DNA of 64,000 nt from Symbiopectobacterium purcellii (GCF_019797845.1 NZ_CP081864.1:2480001-2544000); one strand, 5' to 3'; shown: positions 36,735 through 48,073, numbered from the stretch's first letter. The notes: generated from the letters alone by a model not told the origin. Program-made: numbers and translations.

Positions 36735-37301
36735 CTACACCACCTTGGCATAGGGGAAGGATGCCGATGGCATTGCCCCTGCCAGCGCGCTCTGCTGGGG
36801 CAGCAGGCGGTCATGCATGATTTTAATCGCTTCACCCAACTGCATCGTTTTTCCGTTGAGCGTCAACGCCTCTTGTGCCAACACGCACAGGCTGGCCTTT
36901 TCACCGCGATCCACCACCATAAAACAGGCAATGTCCTGGTTTTCTGCCAGCATGACCCACACGGCATCGCCCATTTGCGGTGCCAGCTGTTCATGGGGTT
37001 GCTGCGCAAAATACCAACTCTTTGGCATCAGCGGTTTTAAATAACGGTGAGCCACCAGCGCATTTAATACCAGCTCTGCCTGCAATTCATGCTGCAATGA
37101 AATAGGCTGGCATTTTTCCTGAAAGGTGAAAAACAATGCGGCGTCATCGACACAAAATGATACGGGGGCAAACGCATCTGGTGTTAGCATTTTGGCCGAA
37201 AAACGAGAACGAAATACCATGCCGTTGGCTAAATCCAGCATCATACGATCGTGTTCCGCATCAAAGTACCAGCGCCAATTGTCGTCAGGTTTTAACTTCA
37301 T
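36735..37301 (-). CDS. zapC: Cell division protein ZapC
   Basis: 188 aa against 180 in E. coli. Begins [14 protein letters not shown] and has [17 protein letters not shown] and [19 protein letters not shown], matching ZapC. ZapC is a cytosolic FtsZ-binding protein that promotes Z-ring bundling. The extra residues are near the C-terminus ([16 protein letters not shown]), where conservation is low. It converges with ycbX and lies upstream of an intergenic repeat and pyrD. Confidence 0.9.
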   Translation of the reverse strand: MKLKPDDNWRWYFDAEHDRMMLDLANGMVFRSRFSAKMLTPDAFAPVSFCVDDAALFFTFQEKCQPISLQHELQAELVLNALVAHRYLKPLMPKSWYFAQQPHEQLAPQMGDAVWVMLAENQDIACFMVVDRGEKASLCVLAQEALTLNGKTMQLGEAIKIMHDRLLPQQSALAGAMPSASFPYAKVV

Positions 37302-37387
37302 ATTATTTACCTTCCCCCTGGGCTATTCATCGACGCCATTGCGTCTGCACACCACATACCATTGCCATCCTTGACAAGAAAACGGGT

Positions 37388-37516
37388 TATATCCGTCATA
37401 CTTCACGTTGCAGGTGCGTTGGCGGTGTTCACTCACCCGAATCACTTACCTGAGTATGCTGATCGGGATTCATTCACTTGCCGCCTTCCCGCAACTCGAA
37501 TTATTTAAGGCCTATA
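37388..37516. repeat. Intergenic repeat copy 4, inverted orientation
   Basis: Reverse-complement of the 127-bp element: begins TATATCCGTCATACTTCACG and ends CCGCAACTCGAATTATTTAAGG...TATA (129 bp by my count), with slight changes at the ends (GGCC inserted before TATA). It lies between zapC and pyrD. Confidence 0.75.
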
Positions 37517-37649
37517 TCCTTCATACGCTCGGTGAGGGTATGTCAGTCGCGTTTTCTGTAAAAAAGAAGATTAATTGCACAAACGAGTAAAATATAGACT
37601 AGCTGGGGGAATAAATAAACCCCCAACGAGAAATGATGTGATGAAAAGA

Positions 37650-38660
37650 TTAAATATGGGTAATGATATCTTTAATCAGACGTGGCCCATGAAAAATAAA
37701 GCCGGAATATATCTGTACCAAAGAGGCTCCCGCAGCCATTTTTTCCCGTGCCGCCGTCAGTGAGTCAACCCCGCCAACGCCAATAATCGGCAAACGGCCG
37801 TTCAATTCTTGCGCCAAACGGCGAATAACTTCAGTGCTGCGCTGCTGTAATGGACGCCCGCTTAATCCACCGGTTTGCCCACAATGATTTAACCCCTGAA
37901 TCAGGTCACGATTCAACGTGGTATTAGTGGCAATCACCCCATCAATGTTATGACGCACCAAACTGTCAGCAATTTGGATCAATTCTTCCTCAGAAAGATC
38001 CGGCGCGATCTTCACGGCGATCGGCACATATTTCTGGTACTGCTGATGCAATGCTTCTTGTTTATTTTTAATCGCCTGCAACAGATCGTCCAACGCTTCA
38101 CCGTATTGCAGAGAACGTAATCCCGGCGTATTCGGTGAAGAGATATTGCTCGCAATATATCCGGCGTGAGCATAGATCTTGTCCATGCAGATCAAATAGT
38201 CATCTTTACCCTGCTCAACGGGCGTATCTTTATTCTTGCCGATATTAATTCCCAGTACACCGCCAAAACGGGATTTTTTTACGTTCTCGATCAGGTTATC
38301 AACGCCGTGGTTATTAAATCCCATGCGGTTAATTAACCCTTCCGCTTCCACAACGCGAAACAGACGCGGTTTATCATTTCCTGGCTGCGGACGCGGTGTT
38401 ACCGTACCGACTTCAATATGACCAAACCCCATTGCACCCAGCGCATCAATACAATCACCATCTTTATCCAGACCAGCGGCTAAACCGAGTGGATTTTTAA
38501 AAGAGAGGCCCATGCAGGTAACAGGTTTGGTGGGAACAGATTGGCGAATAAGAAATTCAAACGGTGTATTAGACAGACGACGTAACTGCTGGAAGGTAAA
38601 TTCGTGAGCCCGTTCTGGATCGAGCTGGAAAAGTGCCTTCTTGATTACGGGATAGAACAT
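37650..38660 (-). CDS. pyrD: Dihydroorotate dehydrogenase (class 2)
   Basis: 336 aa, exactly as in E. coli. Membrane-associated flavoenzyme that oxidises dihydroorotate with quinone in pyrimidine synthesis. ATG at 38660 is preceded by AGGAG at 7 nt; an in-frame TTG or ATG further upstream is rejected. Segments [44 protein letters not shown] and [17 protein letters not shown] contain the FMN and catalytic Ser region. Monocistronic between an intergenic repeat and pepN. Confidence 0.96.
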   Translation of the reverse strand: MFYPVIKKALFQLDPERAHEFTFQQLRRLSNTPFEFLIRQSVPTKPVTCMGLSFKNPLGLAAGLDKDGDCIDALGAMGFGHIEVGTVTPRPQPGNDKPRLFRVVEAEGLINRMGFNNHGVDNLIENVKKSRFGGVLGINIGKNKDTPVEQGKDDYLICMDKIYAHAGYIASNISSPNTPGLRSLQYGEALDDLLQAIKNKQEALHQQYQKYVPIAVKIAPDLSEEELIQIADSLVRHNIDGVIATNTTLNRDLIQGLNHCGQTGGLSGRPLQQRSTEVIRRLAQELNGRLPIIGVGGVDSLTAAREKMAAGASLVQIYSGFIFHGPRLIKDIITHI

Positions 38661-38819
38661 AGTGTCTCCTGAGATCCCAAAAGTCATGCATGCAAAAACA
38701 ACAATAAAGCGGGTGACTTCCTGACGCACGGCGGGAAATGGTAATGAGATCGCGAGGGAAAGTAAAACATTTATCACTGAAAACAGGTTCCCGCCTGACG
38801 CGGGAACCTTATGGACAGA

Positions 38820-41435
38820 TTAGCGTTGCAGCGCCTTACTGATTTTTTCGAACAAATCGCCAGAGAGGTTATCCAGCGTTTTCAATTGTTCCAGTGAGCG
38901 GCGCATTAACGCCTGGCGCGATTCGTCATAGCGCTTCAACCGAATCAGCGGCTCGATCAACCGAGCAGCCACCTGCGGATTGCGGGTATTGAGATCGCTG
39001 AGGATCTCGGTCAGGAAACGGTAGCCCTCTCCATCTGCGGCATGAAACGCTGCCGGGTTGGCACTGGCAAACGTCCCGACTAACGCACGCAGTCGATTGG
39101 GGTTATTCAGACTGAATGAACGGTGGTTGAGCAACGCACGTACCCGAGACAATACATCACCGGCCGGACTGCTCGCTTGCAAGGCAAACCATTTGTCCAT
39201 CACCAGGCCATCGGTGTGCCAGCGATCGTCAAACTGCGCCATCAACCTATCGCGCACCGGCAGTTGCGCACTGACTCCACTGGAAAGCGCCGCCAACGCA
39301 TCCGTCATATTATCCGCCTGTTGATACTGCGCGCTTACCAGCGCATCAGCCTGCGTCGCTTCGCCAAATGCCAGATAATAGAGACAGGTGTTACGTAGCG
39401 CACGTTTGCCAATATCAGCGTGTTCGATACGGTACTCTGCGGTGGCGTTAACGTGATACACCGCGAGCCACTCATCGGCCAACTCTGTGGCTAACGTGCG
39501 AACCATCGCCTCGCGCACCGCGGCAATGGCCAGTGGATCGATAATCTCAAACAGCTCTGCCATTTCGTTTTCACTGGGCAGCGTCAGAATTTGCGCCGCC
39601 AACATCGGATCCAGAGCAGGATCCAACAACACCCCACGGAACGCATCGGCCAGATGCAGCGGCAGCGAGAGCGGTTGGTGTTGCTGATAGCGCGCCACGT
39701 TGAGACGAATATGGTTGGCCAGCAGACTTTGCACCGCATCCCAACGCGAGAAATCATTACGTGCGTGGCGCATCAGGAAGGTCAGTTGCGCGTCGCTCCA
39801 GGCATAATTGAGTTTAACCGGCGCAGAAAACTCCCTTAATAAAGAAGGGATCGGTTGACTCGGCACATTATCAAACACAAAGGTCTGCTCTGCTTCGGTC
39901 AGGTTCAGCACCGAATCGATCGGCTGGCCGGCGTATTGCAATGGAATGACATTGCCCTGCTGATCGTACAACTCAATATCCAGCGGAATATGCAGCGGAC
40001 GTTTTTCCTGACCGTCCGCGCCCACCGGCGTTTTTTGGCTGACCGACAGCAGATATTGCTGCGTTGCGGCATTATAGTCATCACGCACCGTCACCACTGG
40101 CGTACCCGACTGGCTGTACCAACGGCGGAACTGGGTCAGATCCACCCCCGAGGCATCTTCCATCGCCTGCACAAAATCATCACAGGTGGCCGCACTGCCA
40201 TCATGGCGTTCGACATAAAGTCGCATGCCCGCCTGAAAATTATCCTCACCCAGCAGCGTATGCATCATGCGGATCACTTCTGAACCCTTCTCGTAAACCG
40301 TCAGGGTATAGAAGTTGTTCATTTCGATCACCTGATCCGGGCGGATCGGGTGCGACATCGGGCTGGCATCTTCGGCAAACTGCGCACCGCGCATCACGCG
40401 CACGTTATCTATGCGGTTTACCGGGCGCGACCCTAAATCGGAGCTGAACTCTTGATCGCGGAACACCGTCAGCCCTTCTTTTAAACTGAGTTGGAACCAG
40501 TCACGGCAAGTAATGCGGTTACCGGTCCAGTTGTGAAAATATTCGTGGCCGATCACCGCTTCAATATTCAGGTAATCTTTATCGGTAGCCGTTTCCGCCT
40601 TGGCAAGCACGTATTTGGAGTTAAAGACATTGAGCCCCTTATTCTCCATCGCGCCCATATTAAAGAAGTCCACCGCAACGATCATATAGATGTCAAGGTC
40701 ATACTCCAGGCCGAAACGGGTTTCATCCCACTTCATGGCATTTTGCAGTGATGTCATCGCCCAATCCGCGCGATCGAGGTTGCCACGATCGACATACAAC
40801 TCCAAGGCCACTTCGCGCCCGGAACGGGTGGTAAAGCTGTCGCTGAGCACATCGAAGTCCCCTGCCACCAGCGCGAACAGGTAGCACGGTTTCGGGAACG
40901 GATCCTGCCACTCAACCCAGTGTCGACCATCGTCCAGCGTGCCCTGTGCGATGCGATTGCCGTTAGAGAGTAAATAAGGATAGCGAACCGGATCGGCGGT
41001 AATGCGCGTGGTAAAGCGTGCCAGCACATCGGGGCGATCCAGATAATAGGTGATGTGGCGGAACCCTTCCGCTTCACACTGGGTACAAAGCGCCGCGCCA
41101 GATTGGTATAACCCCTCCAGCGCGCTGTTGGCGGCTGGGTTAATCTCTGTGACAATGCTGAGCGTGAAAGCGGCGGGCAGGTGCGTTAACACCAGGCCAT
41201 TATCCTCAACCTGATAGTGCGGCCAGTCCTGTCCATCCACTGTCAGGCTTAACAGCGTCAGCCCTTCACCGTCCAGTGTTAACGGCGCCCCTGCCTCTCC
41301 CTGCCGAACTACCTGGCTCACTGCCGTGACGTGCGTTTTCTGTGCATCCAGAACAAAATCAAGCGCGATATCGCTGATGGTATAGTCCGGTGCACGGTAA
41401 TCATGACGGTATTTTACTTGCGGCTGTTGATTCAT
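38820..41435 (-). CDS. pepN: Aminopeptidase N
   Basis: 871 aa, E. coli 870. Cytosolic M1 zinc aminopeptidase of broad specificity. The zinc site is HEYFHNWTGNRITC with distal Glu in LKEGLTVFRDQEF, and the N-terminal-amine-binding GAMEN motif lies in FFNMGAMENKGLN. Four-domain layout ends in a helical C-domain. The ATG at 41435 (MNQQPQVKYRHDYRAPD) agrees with E. coli; a GTG six codons earlier is rejected. An intergenic repeat lies upstream. Confidence 0.96.
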   Translation of the reverse strand: MNQQPQVKYRHDYRAPDYTISDIALDFVLDAQKTHVTAVSQVVRQGEAGAPLTLDGEGLTLLSLTVDGQDWPHYQVEDNGLVLTHLPAAFTLSIVTEINPAANSALEGLYQSGAALCTQCEAEGFRHITYYLDRPDVLARFTTRITADPVRYPYLLSNGNRIAQGTLDDGRHWVEWQDPFPKPCYLFALVAGDFDVLSDSFTTRSGREVALELYVDRGNLDRADWAMTSLQNAMKWDETRFGLEYDLDIYMIVAVDFFNMGAMENKGLNVFNSKYVLAKAETATDKDYLNIEAVIGHEYFHNWTGNRITCRDWFQLSLKEGLTVFRDQEFSSDLGSRPVNRIDNVRVMRGAQFAEDASPMSHPIRPDQVIEMNNFYTLTVYEKGSEVIRMMHTLLGEDNFQAGMRLYVERHDGSAATCDDFVQAMEDASGVDLTQFRRWYSQSGTPVVTVRDDYNAATQQYLLSVSQKTPVGADGQEKRPLHIPLDIELYDQQGNVIPLQYAGQPIDSVLNLTEAEQTFVFDNVPSQPIPSLLREFSAPVKLNYAWSDAQLTFLMRHARNDFSRWDAVQSLLANHIRLNVARYQQHQPLSLPLHLADAFRGVLLDPALDPMLAAQILTLPSENEMAELFEIIDPLAIAAVREAMVRTLATELADEWLAVYHVNATAEYRIEHADIGKRALRNTCLYYLAFGEATQADALVSAQYQQADNMTDALAALSSGVSAQLPVRDRLMAQFDDRWHTDGLVMDKWFALQASSPAGDVLSRVRALLNHRSFSLNNPNRLRALVGTFASANPAAFHAADGEGYRFLTEILSDLNTRNPQVAARLIEPLIRLKRYDESRQALMRRSLEQLKTLDNLSGDLFEKISKALQR

Positions 41436-41573
41436 AGGATGTTTACACCTCACTCTTTGCTTTGACAGTTCAGTTTATGCCTGTTACAACGATGTTGCCA
41501 TGACTAAGTGGATGAGAATAATAACCATGCCTGAGCACGATTGGTCCTCTCTTTTCTGGCCGGATTATGATGT

Positions 41574-41700
41574 TATACCCTAAATAATTCGAGTTGCAGG
41601 AAGGCGGCAAGCGAACGAATCCCGATGAACTTACTCAAGTAAGTGATTCAGATTAATGAGTGCAGACAACGCACCTGCAGCTTGAAGTATGACGGGTATA
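41574..41700. repeat. Intergenic repeat copy 5, 127 bp
   Basis: TATACCCTAAATAATTCGAG at the left and AGTATGACGGGTATA at the right, same length and orientation as copy 1 with scattered substitutions. It occupies much of the 368-bp gap between pepN and pncB. Confidence 0.85.
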
Positions 41701-41803
41701 TCTGGTGATAGCGACAACGCAGCGTGAATCAAGGTATACTCACCGAACGTTGCTGATGATTTTGATAGTGGAAACGCGTCTGACGAGGATGCTGTAACGC
41801 ATT

Positions 41804-43009
41804 ATGACTTTACACCCTTCCCCGATTTTGAACTCATTGCTGGATACGGATGCGTACAAGCTTCATATGCAGCAAGCGGTGTTTCATCATTATTATGATG
41901 TGGACGTTACAGCGGAATTCCGCTGCCGCGGCGATGAGCTGTTAGGGAGTTATGCAGAGGCTATCACCGCGCAGATCGCGCTGATGAGCCAACTGTCACT
42001 CAGCGACGACGAGTTCGCTTATCTCTCTACGCTGCCCTTTTTTACCGCAGATTATTTACTGTGGCTACGTCATTTCCGCTTTAACCCGCAACAGGTTACT
42101 GTGAGCAATCATCACGGCAAGCTGGATATTCGCATTCGCGGCCCGTGGCGCGAAGTGATTTTATGGGAAGTCCCCTTGCTGGCGGTGATCAGTGAAGTGG
42201 TACACCGCTCGCGTACCCCGGACGTTAGCGCCGTACACGCCGTGGCGCAGTTGCGTCGCACGCTGGCGCAGTTCCGTGAACGCAGTCAGGGTATCGATCT
42301 GAGCCATTTCAAACTGATGGATTTCGGCACCCGGCGTCGTTTCTCCCGCGATGTGCAACACGAGATCGTGAGCGTGTTGCAGCAAGAGTTCCCCTATTTG
42401 ATTGGTACCAGCAACTACGATCTGGCGCGCCGTTTAGGGCTGACGCCGGTGGGAACGCAGGCGCATGAATGGTTCCAGGCGCATCAGCAACTCGGTGCGA
42501 CATTGGCTAACAGCCAACGTGCCGCCCTGCACGCCTGGCTGGTGGAATACCCCGATCAGCTCGGTATCGCACTGACGGATTGCATTACCATGGATGCGTT
42601 CCTGCGTGATTTCGATCTCGATTTCGCGAACGCTTATCAGGGCCTGCGTCATGATTCCGGAGATCCAATCGATTGGGGGGAAAAGGCCATCGCACATTAT
42701 CAGCGCTTAGGCATTGACCCTATGAGCAAGACGCTGGTGTTTTCCGATAACCTGCATCTGGAAAAAGCTCTTACGCTCTATCGCCATTTTTCTCAGCGCA
42801 TCAATCTGGTGTTTGGCATCGGCACGCGTTTGACCTGCGATATTCCGGGCGTTACACCGCTGAATATCGTCATCAAGCTGGTGGAGTGTAACGGTCGCCC
42901 GGTGGCGAAACTCTCCGATAGCCCTGGCAAGACAATCTGCCACGACGCCGCGTTTATTTCTGCGCTGCGCAAAGCCTTCGATCTGCCGCGCATCAGAAAA
43001 GCCAGCTAG
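41804..43009 (+). CDS. pncB: Nicotinate phosphoribosyltransferase
   Basis: 401 aa, E. coli 400. Makes nicotinate mononucleotide in the Preiss-Handler NAD salvage path, cytosolic. Segments [19 protein letters not shown] (19), [19 protein letters not shown] with the conserved His/Arg region, [15 protein letters not shown] and [10 protein letters not shown] contain the PRPP and nicotinate-binding parts. ATG at 41804 fits the family; no clear NadR box was found in the upstream 100 bp. A GATGCTGTAA ATG-stop pair lies just before the start and is probably noise. Followed by a perfect hairpin. Confidence 0.95.
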   Translation: MTLHPSPILNSLLDTDAYKLHMQQAVFHHYYDVDVTAEFRCRGDELLGSYAEAITAQIALMSQLSLSDDEFAYLSTLPFFTADYLLWLRHFRFNPQQVTVSNHHGKLDIRIRGPWREVILWEVPLLAVISEVVHRSRTPDVSAVHAVAQLRRTLAQFRERSQGIDLSHFKLMDFGTRRRFSRDVQHEIVSVLQQEFPYLIGTSNYDLARRLGLTPVGTQAHEWFQAHQQLGATLANSQRAALHAWLVEYPDQLGIALTDCITMDAFLRDFDLDFANAYQGLRHDSGDPIDWGEKAIAHYQRLGIDPMSKTLVFSDNLHLEKALTLYRHFSQRINLVFGIGTRLTCDIPGVTPLNIVIKLVECNGRPVAKLSDSPGKTICHDAAFISALRKAFDLPRIRKAS

Positions 43010-43042
43010 TCTGTTCGACTGCTCAGTATTTAGCCCAACGTT

Positions 43043-43080
43043 ACCGGAATGCGCAAAACTTAGCGCATTCCGGTGATTTC
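43043..43080 (+). terminator. Terminator of pncB
   Basis: ACCGGAATGCGC (43043-43054) pairs with GCGCATTCCGGT (43063-43074), an 12-bp perfect stem with an 8-nt loop, then GATTTC. The T run is short. Confidence 0.7.
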
Positions 43081-43170
43081 TGCTTGTGTCCTGCCAGACG
43101 GCAAGTAACATAGCAAATCACCCTTAGGGGTTGACCCGTTTAATACCATTCATTGAGAAGAGAGAATTTT

Positions 43171-44571
43171 ATGAGCGTAGTGCCTGTAGTCGACGTACTG
43201 CAAGGCCGTGTCGCCGTTGACAGTGAAGTCACCGTGCGCGGCTGGGTACGTACCCGGAGAGATTCTAAAGCCGGTATCTCCTTTATCGCCGTCTATGACG
43301 GTTCCTGCTTTAATCCGTTACAGGCGGTCGTAAATAATAATCTTCCCAATTACCAGAATGACGTTCTGAAATTGACCACTGGCTGCTCTGTGATTGTCAC
43401 AGGTACCGTGGTGGCGTCACCGGGTGAAGGTCAATCATTCGAAATTCAAGCGACCGCCGTTGACGTGGTGGGCTGGGTAGACGATCCGGACACCTATCCG
43501 ATGGCGGCGAAACGGCACAGCATTGAGTACCTGCGTGAAGTCGCGCACCTGCGTCCGCGCACTAATCTGATCGGTGCCGTAGCACGTGTGCGTCATACGC
43601 TGGCTCAAGCCATTCACCGTTTCTTCCATGAGAACGGTTATTTCTGGGTCTCCACGCCGCTTATCACCGCGTCGGATACCGAAGGTGCCGGTGAGATGTT
43701 CCGCGTTTCTACGCTGGATCTGGAAAACCTGCCGCGTACCGAGGCGGGTAAAGTGGATTTCAGTGAAGATTTCTTTGGCAAAGAGGCTTTCCTGACCGTT
43801 TCTGGCCAATTGAACGGTGAAACCTACGCCTGTGCGCTCTCGAATGTGTACACCTTTGGCCCCACGTTCCGTGCTGAAAACTCCAACACCAGCCGCCATC
43901 TGGCGGAGTTCTGGATGATCGAGCCGGAAGTGGCCTTCGCGACCCTTGACGATGCCGCCGCGCTGGCCGAAAGCCTGTTGAAATACGTCTTCAAGGCCGT
44001 GCTCGAAGAGCGCGCCGATGATATGGCGTTTTTTGCTGAGCGTGTTGATAAAGAAGCCATCAGCCGTCTGGAAAACTTCGTCAGCGCTGATTTTGCCCAG
44101 GTGGATTACACCGACGCGATCGAAATCCTGTTGAATTGCGGACATACCTTCGAGAATCCGGTGTTCTGGGGTGTCGATCTGGCTTCCGAGCATGAGCGCT
44201 ACCTGGCTGAGCAACACTTCAAAGCGCCAGTGGTGGTAAAAAACTACCCGAAAGACATCAAAGCTTTCTATATGCGTATGAACGAAGACGGTAAAACTGT
44301 CGCAGCCATGGACGTATTGGCACCAGGCATCGGCGAAATCATCGGTGGTTCTCAGCGTGAAGAGCGTCTGGCGCAGTTGGACAGCCGTCTGGAAGAAATG
44401 GGGCTGAATAAAGAAGATTACTGGTGGTATCGCGATCTGCGTCGCTACGGCACCATTCCGCACTCCGGTTTTGGGCTCGGATTTGAACGTCTGATCGCCT
44501 ATGTGACCGGTGTACAAAATGTGCGCGATGTAATCCCTTTCCCACGCACTCCACGTAACGCCAGTTTCTAA
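43171..44571 (+). CDS. asnS: Asparaginyl-tRNA synthetase
   Basis: 466 aa, as in E. coli. Class IIb synthetase that charges tRNA-Asn: N-terminal OB fold ([14 protein letters not shown]) and catalytic core with motif 2 ([20 protein letters not shown], 20) and motif 3 ([11 protein letters not shown]). The ATG at 43171 follows GAGAAGAGAG, and a start six codons upstream is rejected. It stands between pncB and ompF in the E. coli order. Its terminator is strong. A long antisense frame overlaps it, but shows no ribosome site or known family. Confidence 0.97.
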   Translation: MSVVPVVDVLQGRVAVDSEVTVRGWVRTRRDSKAGISFIAVYDGSCFNPLQAVVNNNLPNYQNDVLKLTTGCSVIVTGTVVASPGEGQSFEIQATAVDVVGWVDDPDTYPMAAKRHSIEYLREVAHLRPRTNLIGAVARVRHTLAQAIHRFFHENGYFWVSTPLITASDTEGAGEMFRVSTLDLENLPRTEAGKVDFSEDFFGKEAFLTVSGQLNGETYACALSNVYTFGPTFRAENSNTSRHLAEFWMIEPEVAFATLDDAAALAESLLKYVFKAVLEERADDMAFFAERVDKEAISRLENFVSADFAQVDYTDAIEILLNCGHTFENPVFWGVDLASEHERYLAEQHFKAPVVVKNYPKDIKAFYMRMNEDGKTVAAMDVLAPGIGEIIGGSQREERLAQLDSRLEEMGLNKEDYWWYRDLRRYGTIPHSGFGLGFERLIAYVTGVQNVRDVIPFPRTPRNASF

Positions 44572-44605
44572 ATACGCATTAAACATAAGTAAAACAAATA
44601 ACTAG

Positions 44606-44640
44606 AAAAAAGACCGCGAATAATTCGCGGTCTTTTTTTT
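44606..44640 (+). terminator. Terminator of asnS
   Basis: AGACCGCGAA (44611-44620) and TTCGCGGTCT (44624-44633) with a TAA loop, followed by seven T. Confidence 0.93.
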
Positions 44641-44884
44641 CTTTCAGATAAGGCTGAAAAAGTTCCCTAAAATTTACAACTTGAAACACAATCTTTCTTT
44701 TTATTACCCTATTACGAACTTAGTATCATTTTAAGGGTAGATTAACGGGCGAGTGAATGGAACACTGCGTTCAGACACAGGAGGACACCAAACTTCCAGT
44801 GATAGTTCCGTAAGAGTTTTATTACTTTTTTCGAGAATTGTTAATGGCAGCGGCGGGTGTCTTAAAACACCAATGAGGGTAATA
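44641..44884 (+). promoter_or_regulatory. ompF leader and promoter region
   Basis: About 244 bp, AT-rich upstream. ATTTACAACTTGAAACACAA near 44675-44694 resembles an OmpR box, and TAGATT near 44740 a -10 element. The last 30 nt read CAATGAGGGTAATAATGATG, close to the E. coli ompF segment paired by the small RNA micF. These are candidate sites; none is proven. Confidence 0.45.
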
Positions 44885-45976
44885 ATGATGAAACGCAATA
44901 TTCTTGCAGTAGTAATCCCGGCTTTGTTAGCTGCTGGCGCAGTAAACGCAGCAGAAGTTTACAACAAAGACGACAACAAACTGGACCTGTACGGTAAAGT
45001 TACCGCTAAACACCGTTTTTCTGACAACAGCGGTCAGGATGGTGACAAATCTTATGCACGTCTGGGTTTCAAAGGTGAAACGCGGATCACCAGCGATGTA
45101 ACGGGCTACGGTCGTTACGAAGCTGAATTCGCTGGCAACAAAAAAGAAGGTTCTGACGTTGCTACTCGTTATGCTTTCGCCGGTTTGAAAATCGCTGATT
45201 TCGGTACCATCGACTACGGTCGTAACATGGGTATCGCTTACGATTCTCTGGCATACACCGACGTTCTGCCTGAGTGGGGCGGCGACCAGTCCAACTCTGA
45301 CAACTTCCTGACTGGCCGTTCTACTGGCGTTCTGACCTACCGTAACAAAGATTTCTTTGGTCTGGTTGATGGTCTGAACTTCGGTCTGCAATATCAAGGT
45401 AAGAACAATAAAGACACTCTGAACGAGCGTACTGCTCCGGACACTCAGAATGGCGACGGTTGGGGTACATCACTGGAGTACGTATCTCCAATTGGTGTAG
45501 GTATCGTTGCTAACTACGCAGCAATTAGCCGTACTGTTGAGCAAAACCAGTTTACTACCGGTACAGGTAAAAAAGCTGAAGCTTGGGGTACTGGTCTGAA
45601 ATATGATGCTAACAACATTTATGTTGCAGCTATCTATTCTGAACTGCGCAATGCAAGCTATATCAACGGCAGAAGAGACCCTGCTACGCCGCTGACCAAT
45701 TTCGCAGATAAAACTAAAATCTTCGAAGCTGTTGCTCAGTACAACTTCGATTTCGGTCTGACGCCGTCTCTGGGTTACGTTTCTGGCAAAGCTAAAGACG
45801 ACACCAACAATCGTAATGCCTACATCACCAAATACGTGAGCCTGGGTGCAACTTATGCATTCAACAAAAACTTCTCCGTATACACTGAATACGACATCAA
45901 ATTGATCAAAGACACTAATGCTTACGGCGTTAACGATGATGACAAGTATGCTGTTGGTGTAACTTATCAGTTCTAA
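44885..45976 (+). CDS. ompF: Trimeric outer-membrane porin, OmpF type
   Basis: 363 aa including signal peptide; E. coli OmpF has 362. ATG ATG at 44885 and 44888 opens MMKRNILAVVIPALLAAG with cleavage after VNA, giving mature AEVYNKDDNKLDLYGK. The body is a 16-strand beta barrel: ARLGFKGETRI, FAGLKIADFGTIDYGRN, the L3 eyelet segment LPEWGGDQSN, and a C-terminal YQF for outer-membrane insertion. The asnS-ompF-aspC order is that of E. coli ompF. It has its own terminator. Confidence 0.93.
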   Translation: MMKRNILAVVIPALLAAGAVNAAEVYNKDDNKLDLYGKVTAKHRFSDNSGQDGDKSYARLGFKGETRITSDVTGYGRYEAEFAGNKKEGSDVATRYAFAGLKIADFGTIDYGRNMGIAYDSLAYTDVLPEWGGDQSNSDNFLTGRSTGVLTYRNKDFFGLVDGLNFGLQYQGKNNKDTLNERTAPDTQNGDGWGTSLEYVSPIGVGIVANYAAISRTVEQNQFTTGTGKKAEAWGTGLKYDANNIYVAAIYSELRNASYINGRRDPATPLTNFADKTKIFEAVAQYNFDFGLTPSLGYVSGKAKDDTNNRNAYITKYVSLGATYAFNKNFSVYTEYDIKLIKDTNAYGVNDDDKYAVGVTYQF

Positions 45977-46016
45977 TTTCGTTTTATCACCACTGCATTA
46001 CGCAGTCTGATAACGA

Positions 46017-46047
46017 AAAAGACAGGGCCTTGTGCCCTGTCTTTTTG
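46017..46047 (+). terminator. Terminator of ompF
   Basis: GACAGGGC (46021-46028) pairs with GCCCTGTC (46034-46041), then TTTTTG. Confidence 0.9.
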
Positions 46048-46206
46048 TTTTCTGTCCCCTGACTATTAGCGCCATTTATGGCTATAGCTCCTGCCACAAT
46101 TTTTCCTGTTATTTCACCTGCATTTTGATCGCAAACGGTTGGCAAAGCTTATGGCTAGCGGTAACCTGAAGGTTCTTGCCTAACCTCTGTCATGGAATAG
46201 CCATCA

Positions 46207-47397
46207 ATGTTTGAACATATTACTGCTGCTGCCGCTGATCCGATTCTTGGCCTGGCCGATCTGTTTCGCGCCGACTCTCGTCCACAAAAAATCAATCTGG
46301 GTATCGGCGTATACAAAGATGAAACCGGAAAGACACCGGTGCTGGCCAGTGTAAAAAAAGCAGAACAATTTTTGCTGGAGAATGAAGCCACCAAAAACTA
46401 TCTCGGAATCGATGGCCTGCCTGAATTCGCTCTGCGCACCCAGGAACTGCTGTTCGGCACGCAAAGCGCGATTATCAGCGAAAAGCGTGCACGTAGCGCA
46501 CAAACGCCGGGCGGCACCGGTGGCCTGCGTATTGCCGCAGAGTTTATCGCCAGTCAGACCGCCGCTAAGCGTATTTGGGTAAGTAACCCGAGCTGGCCTA
46601 ACCATAAAAACGTGTTCCAGGCTGCCGGGTTGGAAGTGTGTGATTATCACTACTACGATGCTGCTAACCACGCGCTGGATTTTGATGGCATGGTAAAAAG
46701 CCTTGAAGCAGTTCAAGCGGGCGACGTGGTGTTATTCCACGGTTGTTGCCATAACCCGACCGGTATCGATCCTACAGCGCAGCAGTGGCAAGCGCTGGCT
46801 GACCTGTCTGCTCAGAAGGGTTGGCTGCCGCTGTTTGATTTTGCCTATCAGGGCTTTGCTCGCGGGCTGGAAGAGGATGCAGAGGGTCTGCGTATTTTCG
46901 CGGCTTCCCACCCGGAACTGTTGGTCTCCAGCTCCTATTCGAAGAACTTTGGCTTGTATAACGAACGTGTCGGTGCCTGCACCCTGGTGGCGGCCAATGC
47001 CGATGTGGCAGACAAAGCGTTCAGCCAGGTGAAATCCATCATCCGCGCCAACTACTCCAACCCGCCAGCACACGGTGCGGCGGTAGTAGCGACCATTCTC
47101 GGCAACGAGGCGTTGCGTACCCTGTGGGAACAGGAACTGACAGCGATGCGCGAGCGCATCCAACGCATGCGTCATCTTTTCGTCAATACCTTACAGGAAA
47201 AAGGCGCGACGCAGGATTTCTCGTTTATCATCCAGCAGAACGGTATGTTTTCCTTCAGCGGTCTGACCAAAGAGCAGGTGTTGCGTCTGCGCGATGAGTT
47301 TGCGGTCTATGCGGTGAACTCTGGGCGGGTTAACGTGGCGGGTATGACGCCGGAAAACATGGCTCCGCTGTGCGAAGCCATTGTGGCCGTGCTGTAA
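46207..47397 (+). CDS. aspC: Aspartate aminotransferase
   Basis: 396 aa, E. coli 396. PLP enzyme that converts oxaloacetate and glutamate to aspartate and 2-oxoglutarate. It opens [20 protein letters not shown]. The PLP-bound lysine lies in [15 protein letters not shown], the phosphate-binding region in GGTGGLRI, and the conserved Asp in FDFAYQG. ATG at 46207 follows TAACCTCTGTCATGG without a good site, as in some relatives. It follows ompF and converges with ycbL. Confidence 0.96.
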   Translation: MFEHITAAAADPILGLADLFRADSRPQKINLGIGVYKDETGKTPVLASVKKAEQFLLENEATKNYLGIDGLPEFALRTQELLFGTQSAIISEKRARSAQTPGGTGGLRIAAEFIASQTAAKRIWVSNPSWPNHKNVFQAAGLEVCDYHYYDAANHALDFDGMVKSLEAVQAGDVVLFHGCCHNPTGIDPTAQQWQALADLSAQKGWLPLFDFAYQGFARGLEEDAEGLRIFAASHPELLVSSSYSKNFGLYNERVGACTLVAANADVADKAFSQVKSIIRANYSNPPAHGAAVVATILGNEALRTLWEQELTAMRERIQRMRHLFVNTLQEKGATQDFSFIIQQNGMFSFSGLTKEQVLRLRDEFAVYAVNSGRVNVAGMTPENMAPLCEAIVAVL

Positions 47398-47405
47398 TAT
47401 ACCGT

Positions 47406-47436
47406 CAGGCATACCCTGCTAGTCGGGGGATGCCTG
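47406..47436. terminator. Weak hairpin between aspC and ycbL
   Basis: CAGGCAT and ATGCCTG form a 7-bp outer stem, with an ACCCTGCTAGTCGGGGG interior that can pair partly. No T run; it lies between convergent genes. Confidence 0.5.
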
Positions 47437-47440
47437 TGCA

Positions 47441-48073
47441 TTAATCATGCACAAAAGGATTGGTCTTGCGCTCCTGACCCAGCGTCGACATCGGGCCGTG
47501 CCCAGGAATAAAGGTGATATCATCACCGAGTGGGAACAACTTGGTACGAATGGACGTAATCAGTGCCTGATGGTCGCCCTGCGGGAAATCACTGCGCCCG
47601 ACACCCCCGTTGAAAATCACATCGCCCACCTGCGCTAAACGCGATACCTTGTCGATAAACACCACATGGCCCGGCGTATGTCCCGGGCAGTGCAGCACGG
47701 ACAGCACCGTGTTACCCACTGTTACCGAATCCCCTTCTTGCAACCAGCGCGTCGGCGTTAACGGTGCACACTCTGTCAGGCCAAACATGCGGCTCTGTGC
47801 GGGCAAACCATCAAGCCAAAAGGCATCTGCGGGATGTGGGCCGATAATCGGCACCTGATAGTGATCGGCCAGTTGCTGAGCCGCACCGACGTGATCGAGA
47901 TGTCCATGCGTCAACAGGATTTGCGACACGTTGATGTCGCACTGCGCGACGGCGCGTTTGATTTTTTCCGCTTCGCCGCCGGGGTCAACAATCGCCGCGT
48001 CGCGGGTTTCCTCACACCATAACAACGTACAGTTTTGGCTGAACGCCGTTACGGGAACAATCTGGTATTTCAT
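47441..48073 (-). CDS. ycbL: Metallo-beta-lactamase-fold hydrolase YcbL (glyoxalase II-like)
   Basis: 210 aa, slightly short of the E. coli 215. The MBL metal motif [10 protein letters not shown] is intact, with [11 protein letters not shown] and IPGHGPMS adding further His ligands. YcbL has type II glyoxalase activity in Salmonella, hydrolysing lactoylglutathione in the cytosol. ATG at 48073 follows GGAG at 5 nt; an upstream in-frame start is rejected. It is followed at 83 bp upstream by mepK, likely cotranscribed. Confidence 0.93.
   Translation of the reverse strand: MKYQIVPVTAFSQNCTLLWCEETRDAAIVDPGGEAEKIKRAVAQCDINVSQILLTHGHLDHVGAAQQLADHYQVPIIGPHPADAFWLDGLPAQSRMFGLTECAPLTPTRWLQEGDSVTVGNTVLSVLHCPGHTPGHVVFIDKVSRLAQVGDVIFNGGVGRSDFPQGDHQALITSIRTKLFPLGDDITFIPGHGPMSTLGQERKTNPFVHD

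Noticed and set aside
43435..44586. 383-codon frame antisense to asnS
   Set aside because: Shadow of a highly conserved synthetase; no ribosome site or recognisable family.
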